The position numbers were made by a program, and so were the translations under genes. Below, in pieces: positions 34,694 to 44,689 of a DNA stretch of 64,000 nucleotides. The notes beneath the pieces are model-generated. The model saw nothing but the letters and a program-made list of their open reading frames with translations, did no database searches and was not told where the DNA came from. The DNA comes from Flavobacteriaceae bacterium (lineage in GTDB: Bacteria > Bacteroidota > Bacteroidia > Flavobacteriales > Flavobacteriaceae): positions 1-64,000 of the forward strand of contig JAUXPJ010000012.1 of the NCBI GenBank assembly GCA_030683815.1, in the 5' to 3' direction. Positions within the stretch are counted from its first letter, which is position 1. Every line of letters begins with the position of its first letter.

Positions 34694-34744
34694 ATGAGTG
34701 ATATTCATATTGCATATACCACAATTACTACCCCTAGGGGTTAA
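34694..34744 (+). CDS. Probable thr operon leader peptide (attenuator)
   Basis: An ATG-initiated 16-codon frame encodes MSDIHIAYTTITTPRG. Four of the six codons 9-14 region are Thr (ACC ACA ATT ACT ACC), with Ile between, the pattern expected where ribosome stalling on charged tRNA-Thr/Ile controls transcription. It lies inside the predicted leader RNA. A CTATTCATGAATAG hairpin followed by a T-rich run precedes the thrA ATG and could be the attenuator. CCCTA at the end of the frame can pair with UAGGG beside that hairpin, an alternative fold. Expression is inferred. Confidence 0.6.
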   Translation: MSDIHIAYTTITTPRG

Positions 34745-34827
34745 TTCCTGCTATATAATCCGATTGCTTTATTATTTCTATTCATGAATAGGGCTTATAA
34801 TTTTTGTTAATATTAATATATCTCAAA

Positions 34828-37275
34828 ATGAAAGTGTTAAAATTTGGAGGAACCTCTGTAGGTTCCTCAGAAAATATAAATAAAATCATTCAAATCATAT
34901 CAACAAATGAACAAAACGACGTTCAAATAGTTGTGGTATCAGCATTTGCAAAAGTAACCGATTTATTATTAGACGCCGCTCAGTTAGCTTCAATAAAAAA
35001 TTCATCTTATACTACTGTTTTACTTAAAATCAAAGACATTCATTTAAATATAGTATTCGACCTAATTCCCAAAAAGAACCAACAAGAATTGATTATTTAC
35101 ATTGAAGACAGATTTGAAGAACTGAAACAGGTACTGCAAAGTATTTCACTAATTCATGAGTTATCTGCAAAAAGTGAAGCTAATATTATGAGTTATGGAG
35201 AGTTGCTTTCTTCATATATTATTACGTATGCAATGCAATTGAAAAAAATTGACGCCATTCGTAAAGATTCACGCCAACTCATTTTTACAAATACAACATA
35301 TACCAATGCATTGGTAGATTTTGACAAGTCTAACAAAAAAATAAAATCATTTTTCAAAGATAATAAGGCTAAAGTAGTTGTGGTGCCCGGGTTTATAGCT
35401 TCAAGCCACGATGGATATACTACTCTTTTAGGAAGAGGAGGTTCTGATTTTAGCGCTGCAATTTTTTCAGCTGCAGTAAATGCTTCTGTTCTTGAAATCT
35501 GGACAGATGTCAGCGGAATGTATACAGCCAATCCCAAATTGGTTAGTCAAGCTATACCTATTGAACAAATTTCCTACGAAGAAGCCATGGAATTATCTCA
35601 TTTTGGTGCAAAGGTAATCTATCCACCAACGATACATCCTGTATTGAAAAAGGAAATCCCAATTCTTATCAAGAATACCTTAGAACCTAATGAAAATGGG
35701 ACTTTAATAACCAAACAAACCAATAGTAAAACAACTCCGGTAAAAGGAATAAGTCATATTGAGAATGTATCATTGATTACATTAGAAGGTTCGGGAATGG
35801 TAGGAATTCCCGGTTTTTCAAAAAGATTATTTGAAACATTAGCTGCTGAAAAAATCAATGTAAACTTGATAACTCAAGCGTCATCTGAACATTCAATTTG
35901 TATTGGAATTGATGATAGTGATGCTGACAAAGCAAAAGCGGCCATGGATACCGTTTTTGAACTTGAAATTATAAGAGATAAAATTAATCCGTTAATTGTT
36001 GAAAAGCACCTGTCAATTATTGCAATTATTGGTGATAACATGAAAAGTCATCAAGGTATCAGCGGAAAAATGTTCAGCACTCTAGGTAAAAATAATGTGA
36101 ATATTAGAGCCATCGCACAAGGAGCCTCAGAAAAAAATATCTCAGCTGTTATAGCCACTAAAGATGTAAAAAAAGCATTGAATAGTTTACACGAGAGCTT
36201 TTTTAAAGACAATTATAAGCAGTTAAATTTATTTATAACCGGAGTTGGTAACGTAGGTGAGAAATTGATTGAGCAGATAAAATTACAGCAACAATATTTG
36301 TTAGACAACTTAAAAATTAACCTTAGAATCATTGGCTTGTCAAATTCTAAAAAAATGTGCTTTGATGAGGATGGCATTTCGTTACAGACTTGGAAAGAAA
36401 AATTAAATAATGGCACAAGTACTTCATTGCATGGTTTTTTAGAAAATGCGAAAGAACTCAACCTTAGGAACAGCATTTTTGTTGATATAACTGCCAATAA
36501 TAAGGTATCTGATATGTATAAAGAGTATTTAAAAAGTAGTATTGCCGTTGTTGCCTGCAATAAAATTGCATGTTCTTCAGATTACGTAAAATATAGTGAG
36601 TTAAAAGACTTATCGTTAAAATATAATTCGCCATTTTTATTTGAAACTAATGTAGGTGCAGGACTACCTGTAATAGATACTTTGAACAATTTTATGGCTT
36701 CCGGAGATCGTATTCTCAGCATACAAGCTGTACTTTCAGGTAGTTTGAACTTTATTTTTAATAATTTTACATCTAATACTAATTTTTATGATATTGTTAA
36801 ACAGGCACAACATGATGGTTATACAGAACCTGACCCCAGAATTGATTTAAGCGGGATGGATGTAGCCAGAAAAATATTAATTTTAGCTAGAGAAAGTGGA
36901 AATAAATTGAATTTGGAAGATATTGAAAACAATTCTTTTTTAACTAAAAAAAATCATGAGGCAACTACTGTTGATGATTTTTATGCATCACTCTTATTGG
37001 ATGCTCCACATTTTAATAAGTTGCTTGCATCCGCTGAAAAAAATAAGTGTCAATTAAAATATGTAGCTGAATTTAGCAACGGTAAAGCTAAAGTAGGGCT
37101 TAAAGAAATTCCGGAGGATCATCCTTTTTATAACTTAAAAGGAAAAGATAATATAGTTATGTTTTATACCAATCGCTATCCGGAACAACCCATGATAATT
37201 AAAGGCGCGGGTGCGGGAGCCGATGTAACAGCTTCCGGACTTTTTGCTGATATAATCAAAATAGCAAGTAAATAA
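34828..37275 (+). CDS. thrA: Bifunctional aspartokinase / homoserine dehydrogenase
   Basis: 815 residues. It catalyses the first and third steps from aspartate to threonine. The N-terminal aspartokinase begins MKVLKFGGTSVGSS and has GRGGSDFSAA near 212. Two ACT-like regulatory stretches follow (about 310-460: SLITLEGSGMVGIPGFSKRLFETLA; SIIAIIGDNMKSHQGISGKMFSTLG). The homoserine dehydrogenase (about 465-815) shows FITGVGNVGEKLI and the GAGLPVIDT and GYTEPDPRIDLSGMDVARK segments. I start at the ATG at 34828, giving the canonical MKVLKFGGTS; eight upstream codons are leader. It is first in thrABC. Confidence 0.96.
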   Translation: MKVLKFGGTSVGSSENINKIIQIISTNEQNDVQIVVVSAFAKVTDLLLDAAQLASIKNSSYTTVLLKIKDIHLNIVFDLIPKKNQQELIIYIEDRFEELKQVLQSISLIHELSAKSEANIMSYGELLSSYIITYAMQLKKIDAIRKDSRQLIFTNTTYTNALVDFDKSNKKIKSFFKDNKAKVVVVPGFIASSHDGYTTLLGRGGSDFSAAIFSAAVNASVLEIWTDVSGMYTANPKLVSQAIPIEQISYEEAMELSHFGAKVIYPPTIHPVLKKEIPILIKNTLEPNENGTLITKQTNSKTTPVKGISHIENVSLITLEGSGMVGIPGFSKRLFETLAAEKINVNLITQASSEHSICIGIDDSDADKAKAAMDTVFELEIIRDKINPLIVEKHLSIIAIIGDNMKSHQGISGKMFSTLGKNNVNIRAIAQGASEKNISAVIATKDVKKALNSLHESFFKDNYKQLNLFITGVGNVGEKLIEQIKLQQQYLLDNLKINLRIIGLSNSKKMCFDEDGISLQTWKEKLNNGTSTSLHGFLENAKELNLRNSIFVDITANNKVSDMYKEYLKSSIAVVACNKIACSSDYVKYSELKDLSLKYNSPFLFETNVGAGLPVIDTLNNFMASGDRILSIQAVLSGSLNFIFNNFTSNTNFYDIVKQAQHDGYTEPDPRIDLSGMDVARKILILARESGNKLNLEDIENNSFLTKKNHEATTVDDFYASLLLDAPHFNKLLASAEKNKCQLKYVAEFSNGKAKVGLKEIPEDHPFYNLKGKDNIVMFYTNRYPEQPMIIKGAGAGADVTASGLFADIIKIASK

Positions 37276-37277
37276 AT

Positions 37278-38207
37278 ATGAATTATATTAAAATATTCTC
37301 TCCCGCAACGGTAGCAAATGTTTCTTGCGGTTTTGATGTATTAGGCTTTGCATTAAATGCTATTGGTGATGAAATGGTATTTAAAAAAACAACTAAGAAA
37401 GGGGTTAAAATAAAAAAAATTGAAGGAGCCAATCTAACTTGCAATATTAAAAAAAATGTAGCCGGCGTTGTAGCAATAGCAATGCTTAATAAGGTAAATG
37501 CAGATTTTGGTATTGAAATTGAACTTTTAAAGAAAGTAAAACCCGGTAGCGGTCTTGGCAGCAGTGCTTCAAGTGCAGCGGGTGCCGCATTTGCAATAAA
37601 TGAATTATTAGGAAACCCATTTACAAGATTAGAACTAACTGAATTTGCCAGAACAGGAGAAAGAGTTGCCTGTGGTTCTCCCATTGCTGACAATGTTGCA
37701 GCAGTCCTGTATGGTGGATTTATTCTAGTCAAAAGTTATGAGCCTCTTGAAATTATAAAACTACCGGTACCGGAAGACTTATGGGTAACTATTATTCATC
37801 CGCAAATTGAAGTTAAAACAGAAGATGCTCGCAACGCGCTGAACCCTCTTGTCCCCATTGCAGACGCTGTAAAGCAAAGTGCTAATTTAGCAGGATTAAT
37901 AAGCGCCTTATATACTGATGATTATCAATTAATTAGCAGATCTTTAATTGATGTAATTGCAGAGCCATATAGAAAAAATTTAATTCCACATTTCGAGGAA
38001 GTCAAAAAAGCCGGCTTGAAAAACGGAGCATTAGGCATTGGTATTTCGGGATCTGGACCTTCAATTTTTGCCTTATGTAAAGGCAAAGAAAACGCTATGA
38101 GTGTTGCTGAAGCAATGAAAGAAGATTATCAAAATACCGGCATTGAATTTTATATTTATACTTCGAAAATAAATAATCAAGGAATAATAATATTAGACAG
38201 TAAATAG
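37278..38207 (+). CDS. thrB: Homoserine kinase
   Basis: A GHMP-family kinase of 309 residues that phosphorylates homoserine for threonine synthase. Visible motifs are the N-terminal FSPATVANVSCGFDVLG, the ATP loop KPGSGLGSSASSAAGAAFA (about 90-108) and the C-terminal GIGISGSGPSIFALC. It lies 2 bases after thrA and 1 base before thrC. Confidence 0.97.
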   Translation: MNYIKIFSPATVANVSCGFDVLGFALNAIGDEMVFKKTTKKGVKIKKIEGANLTCNIKKNVAGVVAIAMLNKVNADFGIEIELLKKVKPGSGLGSSASSAAGAAFAINELLGNPFTRLELTEFARTGERVACGSPIADNVAAVLYGGFILVKSYEPLEIIKLPVPEDLWVTIIHPQIEVKTEDARNALNPLVPIADAVKQSANLAGLISALYTDDYQLISRSLIDVIAEPYRKNLIPHFEEVKKAGLKNGALGIGISGSGPSIFALCKGKENAMSVAEAMKEDYQNTGIEFYIYTSKINNQGIIILDSK

Positions 38208-38208
38208 G

Positions 38209-39501
38209 ATGAAATATTACAGTTTAAATGGCAAAGCATCAGAAGTAAACTTTAGAAATGCCTTAATAAAAGGCTTAGCCGAAGATAAAGGATTATATTT
38301 TCCTAAATCTATTCAGAAATTGCCTGAAGAATTTATTGAAAATATTCATTCATTTACTGAACAAGAAATAGCATTTACAATTATAAAACAATTCATCGGA
38401 GATGAAATTCCGGATTCAGTTTTAAAACAAATCATAGAAGAAACACTGAATTTTGATTTTCCTTTCGTTGATATTGAAGAAAATATTAAGACATTGGAGC
38501 TTTTTCATGGTCCTACTATGGCTTTTAAAGATGTAGGAGCTCGTTTTATGGCGCGTTGTCTTGGATATTTTAATAAAGATAATAATCAAGAAGTTACGGT
38601 ATTGGTTGCTACATCCGGTGATACTGGCGGAGCGGTAGCCAGCGGATTTTTAGGCGTTAAAAATGTAAAAGTTGTTATATTATACCCTAGTCAAAAAGTA
38701 AGTGAAGTTCAGGAAAAGCAATTGACTACGCTATGTAAAAATATTTATGCACTGGAAGTTGAAGGTACTTTTGATGATTGTCAGGCCATGGTAAAAAAAG
38801 CTTTTTTAGATGATTCTATCACATCAATCAAACAATTAACATCAGCCAATTCAATTAATATAGCCCGTTGGTTACCGCAAATTTTCTATTTTTTCTTTGC
38901 ATTTAAAGCATTAAAAGGGAACAATAAAAAAGTAGTTTTTTCTGTCCCTAGCGGTAATTTTGGAAATATTTGTGCCGGATTAATGGCAAAAAAGCTGGGT
39001 TTACCAATACATCAGTTCATCGCTTCTACCAATGCAAATGATATAATTCCGAAATTCATACAAACGGGTGATTACCATCCGTTACCTTCTGTACAAACTA
39101 TTTCAAACGCTATGGATGTAGGTGACCCAAGTAATTTTATTCGTATTCAAAAAATTTATAATAATGACTTTGATGCCTTAAAAAAAGATCTCCTCTCCTA
39201 TTCTTTTACTGATGATGAGACTCGAAGAGCCATGTTGCATTTATATAAAAATTGTAATTACATTTCCGATCCGCATGGAGCCGTTGGATACTTAGGTCTT
39301 AAAAAATATGAAATACATAACGATACCATTGGTATCTTTTTGGAAACTGCACATCCTGTTAAATTTTTAGATGTAGTTGAACCCATTATTAATAAATCCA
39401 TCGAATATCCTGAGCAAATTCAAAGTGTCATGACTGAAACCAAAGTAGCAACTTTTATCCATTCATACGATGAATTAAAATCTTTTTTACTCAATAATTA
39501 A
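38209..39501 (+). CDS. thrC: Threonine synthase
   Basis: 430 residues. This PLP enzyme converts O-phosphohomoserine to threonine. The PLP lysine is in [17 protein letters not shown] (K near 105). The phosphate loop [24 protein letters not shown], and HGAVGYLGL are present. It is the last gene of the thr operon; gcvT follows after 35 bp. Confidence 0.96.
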   Translation: MKYYSLNGKASEVNFRNALIKGLAEDKGLYFPKSIQKLPEEFIENIHSFTEQEIAFTIIKQFIGDEIPDSVLKQIIEETLNFDFPFVDIEENIKTLELFHGPTMAFKDVGARFMARCLGYFNKDNNQEVTVLVATSGDTGGAVASGFLGVKNVKVVILYPSQKVSEVQEKQLTTLCKNIYALEVEGTFDDCQAMVKKAFLDDSITSIKQLTSANSINIARWLPQIFYFFFAFKALKGNNKKVVFSVPSGNFGNICAGLMAKKLGLPIHQFIASTNANDIIPKFIQTGDYHPLPSVQTISNAMDVGDPSNFIRIQKIYNNDFDALKKDLLSYSFTDDETRRAMLHLYKNCNYISDPHGAVGYLGLKKYEIHNDTIGIFLETAHPVKFLDVVEPIINKSIEYPEQIQSVMTETKVATFIHSYDELKSFLLNN

Positions 39502-39536
39502 TCAGTAAATTTGACAGAATTTTAATTTTATTTTTA

Positions 39537-40619
39537 ATGAAAAACACCGCTTTAACTCATATACATGAAGCTTTAGGAGCAAAAATGGTTCCTTTTGCCG
39601 GATATAATATGCCTGTTCAATACGAGGGCGTAAATGCAGAACACGAAACTGTTCGTAATAGTGTAGGCGTTTTTGACGTATCGCACATGGGCGAATTTTT
39701 GTTGAAAGGTGAAAAAGCCATTGATTTAATACAATTAATCACCAGCAATGATGTTGCTCTTTTATATGATGGAAAAATTCAATATAGCTGTATGCCAAAT
39801 GACCAGAGCGGAATTGTTGATGACTTATTGGTTTATCGCATCAAAGAAGATAAATATATGTTAGTGGTAAATGCTTCTAATATTGAAAAAGATTGGAATT
39901 GGATTTCAAAACACAACACTTTTGGGGTTGAAATGATCAATCAATCTGATGATATTTCTCTTTTAGCCATTCAGGGTCCAAAAACAGCCAAAGCTTTACA
40001 ATCTTTAACTGATGTAAATTTGGCTGAAATGGAATATTATACCTTTAAAATAGGGACTTTTGCCGGAGTTGAAAACGTGGTAATTTCTGCAACCGGTTAT
40101 ACAGGAGCTGGCGGATTTGAAATTTATTTCGATAATGAAAACGCAGAAACCATTTGGAATGCGGTGTTTGAAGCGGGAAAAGAGTTTGGAATAAAACCAA
40201 TTGGATTGGCTGCACGTGATACTTTGCGTTTAGAAATGGGTTTCTGTTTATATGGAAATGACATCAATGATACCACTTCTCCTATTGAAGCCGGTTTAGG
40301 TTGGATTACCAAATTCACCAAAAACTTTATCAATTCAGAAAATTTATTAAAACAAAAAGCAGCAGGTGCTGCTAAAAAATTAGTGGCATTTGAAATGATT
40401 GATAAAGGAATTGCAAGACATGATTATGAAATTGTTGATGCTGATGGCAATCAAATTGGAGTTGTAACTTCCGGAACTATGAGTCCGTCTCTAAAAAAGG
40501 CAATCGGAATGGGTTATGTTCCAAAAGAATACACAAAAACAGGTTCACAATTTTATATCAGAATTCGTAAATCTGATATTTTGGCGGAAGTGGTAAAGCT
40601 TCCTTTTTATAAAGGATAA
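39537..40619 (+). CDS. gcvT: Aminomethyltransferase (glycine cleavage T protein)
   Basis: 360 residues. It transfers the methylene group of glycine from lipoyl-H protein to tetrahydrofolate. The start [51 protein letters not shown] and [18 protein letters not shown] are diagnostic. Serine hydroxymethyltransferase, which shares the one-carbon pool, lies 3 kb downstream on the other strand. Confidence 0.97.
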   Translation: MKNTALTHIHEALGAKMVPFAGYNMPVQYEGVNAEHETVRNSVGVFDVSHMGEFLLKGEKAIDLIQLITSNDVALLYDGKIQYSCMPNDQSGIVDDLLVYRIKEDKYMLVVNASNIEKDWNWISKHNTFGVEMINQSDDISLLAIQGPKTAKALQSLTDVNLAEMEYYTFKIGTFAGVENVVISATGYTGAGGFEIYFDNENAETIWNAVFEAGKEFGIKPIGLAARDTLRLEMGFCLYGNDINDTTSPIEAGLGWITKFTKNFINSENLLKQKAAGAAKKLVAFEMIDKGIARHDYEIVDADGNQIGVVTSGTMSPSLKKAIGMGYVPKEYTKTGSQFYIRIRKSDILAEVVKLPFYKG

Positions 40620-40620
40620 A

Positions 40621-40663
40621 CTTCTCGATACTGTTTTTCTGTGAAAAACAACTCGAAGTGATG
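40621..40663. repeat. Short dispersed-repeat-like segment after gcvT
   Basis: CTTCTCGATACTG and ACTCGAAGTGATGA flank a TTTTTCTGTGAAAAA palindrome. I recall this wording as a recurrent intergenic repeat in flavobacterial genomes; only one copy is seen here. Confidence 0.4.
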
Positions 40664-40705
40664 ATTAAAATGTATTTATAATTTAATCAAGTTTAAAAAT
40701 ATAAG

Positions 40706-40743
40706 AAAAAAGCGTTCTGAAATAAATCGGAACGCTTTTTTTT
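40706..40743. terminator. Bidirectional terminator between gcvT and the acyltransferase gene
   Basis: AGCGTTC pairs with GAACGCT, flanked by an A run on the left and a T run on the right, so it can act in both directions. Its right edge overlaps the acyltransferase stop codon. Confidence 0.85.
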
Positions 40744-41281
40744 ATGATAATTCGGGATGGTATCCTTTTACTCCTTTAAAAAATTGGTGAAAATGCTCAA
40801 AATCGGCTTCCATATCTTGAGTTATGTTATAAGCTTCCGAAATTTTTAAAATCCTATTTTCGAAATCTAATGATAACATTATAATGGGGACATTGGCGCC
40901 TTTGGCAATATAATAAAAACCCGTTTTCCATTTATCTACTTTTTTTCTGGTTCCTTCTGGAGATATTGCCAAACTGAATTTTTCCCTCTTATTAAACTCA
41001 TCAACAATAGCATCTACTAAATTAGTATTTTTTGATCGGTCAACCGGAGTTCCTCCTAACCATCTGAATATAAAACCAAAAGGAGGTTTAAAAAGGGACC
41101 CTTTTCCAATAAAATTTGTATCAATATCTTGAGCCCACTTAACCAATAATCCCAAAGGAAAATCAATCCAACTGGTATGGGGGACAACAATAACAATAAA
41201 CTTGGTTAAAGATTTAGGAAAACTACCTTCAAATTTCCAACGCCAGAGGTATCTTAAAATGAATTTTGAAAGTGTTTTCAT
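40742..41281 (-). CDS. 1-acyl-glycerol-3-phosphate acyltransferase-like (PlsC family)
   Basis: 179 residues from the ATG at 41281; an upstream TTG at 41296 is less likely. PlsC motifs are visible: PHTSWIDFPLG (block I, with the usual Asn replaced by Pro), GGTPVDRS (block II), ISPEGTRKK (block III) and VPIIMLSLDF (block IV). It is short for PlsC and resembles the glycerol acyltransferase-like proteins common in Bacteroidota. It should act on the inner face of the cytoplasmic membrane. Confidence 0.85.
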   Translation of the reverse strand: MKTLSKFILRYLWRWKFEGSFPKSLTKFIVIVVPHTSWIDFPLGLLVKWAQDIDTNFIGKGSLFKPPFGFIFRWLGGTPVDRSKNTNLVDAIVDEFNKREKFSLAISPEGTRKKVDKWKTGFYYIAKGANVPIIMLSLDFENRILKISEAYNITQDMEADFEHFHQFFKGVKGYHPELS

Positions 41282-41382
41282 ATTGTTTGTTAACAACTCT
41301 GTTTTTATTTTTAAAATACAAGTTATGGCTACAAAGATAATTATCTTACTTTTATAAACTAATTATTTTAAATAGTACAATT

Positions 41383-41925
41383 ATGAAAAAAATTACAGTT
41401 TTAATTATACTGATAAGTTTAACAAAAATGAATGCTCAAGAAACTGAAGTGAAAACCGGATTAATAATAGAGAATTTTGGGAAAGTATATCAGATAGATA
41501 ATCCTGATTTATTATTAAAAAAAGATACAGAATACAAGGTTATTTTTAATATTTATACAGATAATTCAAAGGATAACAATCTAAACCCACTACTTAACAC
41601 CGTTGCGCGCTATTTAAATGTGCACGCACAACAGGGAATTCTCTTAGAAAATATGAAAGTAGTAGTAGTTTTGCATGGAGCCGCCACAAAAAGCGCTTTA
41701 AGCGATACCGCTTATCAAAAACTATTTAAAACTGACAATCCTAATACTGAATTAATTCAGGATTTAAAGAATGCAAATGTTGAATTATATGTATGCGGTC
41801 AATCTTATTTGGCAAATGGATTTAAGTTAAATGAGAAATCACCAGATGTTAAATTGGCTTTGTCTGCTTTAACAGCTCTAGTAGAATATCAAAATAATGG
41901 CTATTTAATTATAAATTTCAATTAA
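41383..41925 (+). CDS. Exported DsrE-family protein
   Basis: 180 residues with a signal peptide ending near MNAQE (about residue 19). The DsrE/DsrF-like fold is indicated by YKVIFNIYTDNSKDNN, HAQQGILLENMKVVVVLHGAATKSAL and NANVELYVCGQSYLANGF. The single Cys of YVCGQS occupies the place of the reactive Cys of DsrE proteins. The role is unknown; small exported DsrE proteins may bind sulfur species. rmuC starts 3 bases later. Confidence 0.8.
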   Translation: MKKITVLIILISLTKMNAQETEVKTGLIIENFGKVYQIDNPDLLLKKDTEYKVIFNIYTDNSKDNNLNPLLNTVARYLNVHAQQGILLENMKVVVVLHGAATKSALSDTAYQKLFKTDNPNTELIQDLKNANVELYVCGQSYLANGFKLNEKSPDVKLALSALTALVEYQNNGYLIINFN

Positions 41926-41928
41926 TTT

Positions 41929-43254
41929 ATGGATCCGTATTATTTAAGTATAGTCCTATTTATTGCAGCTTTATTTATAGGAGTTTTTATTGGAAAAATA
42001 TTAACTAAAAACAACTATGAAAAAGTGACTTCTGAATTAGAAATTAGAAACAGACTGCTACTTGAAGAAAAACAGCTTAATGAATTAAATATCAATAAGT
42101 TAATACAGGATAAAAATATTTTAAATGAAGAAAAACATCAAATTGACATAAGGTTGGCGCAAAAGGTTTCTGAATTTAATAATTTGGAAGAAAAGCTACA
42201 TGAAAATAAAGCTGAAGTCGGAAAATTACAGGAAAAATTTACCAAAGAATTTGAATTGTTAGCCAATAAAATATTAGAAGAAAAATCTGTTAAATTCACT
42301 GAGCAGAACAAGGAAAACTTAAGAAATATTCTGAATCCGCTTCAGGAAAAAATTCAAACTTTTGAGAAAAAAGTAGAAGATACACATAAAGAAAGTATTG
42401 ATTACCACGCCGCTTTACGTCAGCAAATACTGGGGTTAAAGGATCTCAATATGCAAATGAGTAAAGAAACCGTCAATTTAACAAAAGCGTTAAAAGGCGA
42501 TAGTAAAACCCAAGGAAATTGGGGTGAATTGGTGTTGGAGCGTGTTTTAGAAAAGTCCGGTTTAGAAAAAGACAGAGAATATTTTGTGCAGCAAAGTTTT
42601 GTAAATGATGAAGGTAAAAGAATTTTCCCTGATGTGGTCATAAATTTACCCGATAATAAAAAAATGGTGATTGACTCCAAAGTTTCGTTAACAGCTTATG
42701 AGCAATATATAAATTCTGATGACGAGAATGAAAAATTACAGTTCTTAAAGGAACATATAAATTCATTGAAACGCCATATTGAACAATTAAGCGAAAAAAA
42801 ATATGAAGATATTTATAAAATAGAATCTCCTGATTTTGTACTGTTATTTATTCCAATAGAACCTGCATTTGCAGTGGCGCTGAATACTGACAATCAGCTA
42901 TATAATAAAGCTTTTGAAAAAAATATTGTAATCGTTACCCCTACTACTCTTTTGGCGACATTACGTACTATTGATTCCATGTGGAATAATGAAAAACAAC
43001 AGAGAAATGCAATAGAAATCGCACGTCAGGCAGGCGCTTTATACGATAAATTTGAAGGTTTTATTTCAGATTTAACCAATGTCGGAAAAAAAATGGATGA
43101 AGCAAAAGCGGAATATAAAGGCGCTATGAATAAATTATTTGAAGGAAAAGGAAACTTAATAGTAAGTGTTGAAAAATTGAAAAAAATGGGTGCAAAAACT
43201 AAAAAATCATTGCCTCAAAACATTATAGAACGCGCTGAAGATATTGAGGAATAG
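41929..43254 (+). CDS. rmuC: DNA recombination protein RmuC
   Basis: 441 residues. An N-terminal membrane anchor (about 5-22) is followed by a long coiled coil (30-190) and the RmuC nuclease-like domain (about 200-400), with TQGNWGELVLERVLEKSGL, FPDVVINLPDNKKMVIDSKVSL and IESPDFVLLFIPIEPAFAVAL. RmuC limits DNA inversions at short inverted repeats. It is probably co-transcribed with the DsrE-like gene and ends at a bidirectional terminator. Confidence 0.95.
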   Translation: MDPYYLSIVLFIAALFIGVFIGKILTKNNYEKVTSELEIRNRLLLEEKQLNELNINKLIQDKNILNEEKHQIDIRLAQKVSEFNNLEEKLHENKAEVGKLQEKFTKEFELLANKILEEKSVKFTEQNKENLRNILNPLQEKIQTFEKKVEDTHKESIDYHAALRQQILGLKDLNMQMSKETVNLTKALKGDSKTQGNWGELVLERVLEKSGLEKDREYFVQQSFVNDEGKRIFPDVVINLPDNKKMVIDSKVSLTAYEQYINSDDENEKLQFLKEHINSLKRHIEQLSEKKYEDIYKIESPDFVLLFIPIEPAFAVALNTDNQLYNKAFEKNIVIVTPTTLLATLRTIDSMWNNEKQQRNAIEIARQAGALYDKFEGFISDLTNVGKKMDEAKAEYKGAMNKLFEGKGNLIVSVEKLKKMGAKTKKSLPQNIIERAEDIEE

Positions 43255-43268
43255 TTGAAAGCTAAATA

Positions 43269-43289
43269 AATCCCGCCTTGAGCGGGATT
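43269..43289. terminator. Bidirectional terminator between rmuC and glyA
   Basis: AATCCCGC pairs with GCGGGATT around CTTGA, with A/T-rich flanks on both sides, between convergent genes. Confidence 0.8.
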
Positions 43290-43299
43290 TATAATATAA

Positions 43300-44574
43300 T
43301 TACTTTGCAAACAATGGCAAGCCAGCCATCATTTCATGTACTTTTTGAGCAACACTTTCTAAGACATTTTCATCTTTAAAATTGGTAATTACTTCATCAA
43401 TTAAAGCAACTATTGGTTCCATATCGGTTTCTTTTAATCCGCGAGTGGTAATAGCTGCAGTACCTACTCTAATTCCTGAAGTTATAAAAGGTGATTTATC
43501 ATCAAATGGAACCATATTTTTATTTACGGTAATTTCTGCTTTCACTAAAGCATTTTCGGCTTCTTTACCGGTGATATTTTTATTGCGTAAATCAATCAGC
43601 ATCATATGATTATCCGTTCCGCCAGAAATAATATGGTAATTTCTATCATTGAAAGCTTGAGCCAGAGCAACGGCATTTCGTTTTACTTGTAGTTGATAAA
43701 ATAAGAAATCATCAGTTAATGCCTCACCAAAAGCAATGGCTTTTGCAGCGATAATGTGCTCTAAAGGCCCTCCTTGCATACCCGGAAAAACAGCCGAATC
43801 AATGATGGCAGACATCAATTTCAAATCTCCCTTCGGAGTTTTTATTCCCAACATATTTTCAAAATCATTGCCTAATAAAATCATTCCTCCTCTTGGACCT
43901 CGTAAGGTTTTATGAGTTGTAGTGGTCACCACATGACAATGCGGTAGCGGATCGTTTAAAATTCCTTTGGCTATTAATCCTGCCGGATGAGAAATATCAC
44001 CCATTAATAGGGCTCCTACGCTATCAGCAATGGCTCTAAATCGCTCAAAATCAATATCTCTGGAGTAAGCAGAAGCGCCAGCAATAATTAATTTAGGTTT
44101 TTCTTGATGAGCAATGATTTCAATTGTATCATAATCCAATCTTCCTGTTTCTTTTTCTACTCCATAGAAAGAAGTTTGATATAATTTACCCGAAAAGTTT
44201 ACCGGAGAACCGTGTGTTAGATGTCCACCATGAGATAAATCGAAACCTAAAATTTTATCACCTGGTTTTAACAAAGCATGATAAACTGCTGCATTCGCTT
44301 GAGAGCCGGAGTGTGGCTGAACGTTAGCATGTGTGGCATTAAAAAGAGTTTTAGCGCGGTCAATGGCAATTTGTTCAATAATATCCACCACTTCGCAACC
44401 ACCATAATATCTTTTACCGGGAAATCCTTCGGCATATTTATTTGTTAAAATAGAGCCCGCTGCTTTTAGAACTTGATCACTTACATAATTTTCAGAAGCA
44501 ATGAGCTCTAAACCATTAGTTTGTCTTATTTTTTCATCTGAAATGAGATCGAAAATTATTTTATCACGTATCAT
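43300..44574 (-). CDS. glyA: Serine hydroxymethyltransferase
   Basis: 424 residues. It interconverts serine and glycine with tetrahydrofolate and PLP. The PLP lysine lies in [15 protein letters not shown] (K near 223). The N-terminal [26 protein letters not shown] and [13 protein letters not shown] segments are complete. It is transcribed divergently from the fumarylacetoacetase gene, whose promoter shares the 115-bp gap. Confidence 0.98.
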   Translation of the reverse strand: MIRDKIIFDLISDEKIRQTNGLELIASENYVSDQVLKAAGSILTNKYAEGFPGKRYYGGCEVVDIIEQIAIDRAKTLFNATHANVQPHSGSQANAAVYHALLKPGDKILGFDLSHGGHLTHGSPVNFSGKLYQTSFYGVEKETGRLDYDTIEIIAHQEKPKLIIAGASAYSRDIDFERFRAIADSVGALLMGDISHPAGLIAKGILNDPLPHCHVVTTTTHKTLRGPRGGMILLGNDFENMLGIKTPKGDLKLMSAIIDSAVFPGMQGGPLEHIIAAKAIAFGEALTDDFLFYQLQVKRNAVALAQAFNDRNYHIISGGTDNHMMLIDLRNKNITGKEAENALVKAEITVNKNMVPFDDKSPFITSGIRVGTAAITTRGLKETDMEPIVALIDEVITNFKDENVLESVAQKVHEMMAGLPLFAK

Positions 44575-44630
44575 TTTATTGTAAAATTTCAGTTTATAGT
44601 TATTTAAATCCCAAAAATACTAAAATCATT

Positions 44631-44659
44631 TTGCAAATAATAAGAAACTACTATATTTG
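44631..44659 (+). promoter_or_regulatory. Promoter of the fumarylacetoacetase gene
   Basis: TTG at 44631-44633, 18 bases, then a perfect TATATTTG at 44652-44659, 31 bases before the ATG. On the other strand TATTTTTG (44613-44620) is a candidate -7 element for glyA. Confidence 0.6.
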
Positions 44660-44689
44660 GTATAGCATAAATCATTAAAAAAAACTGCC

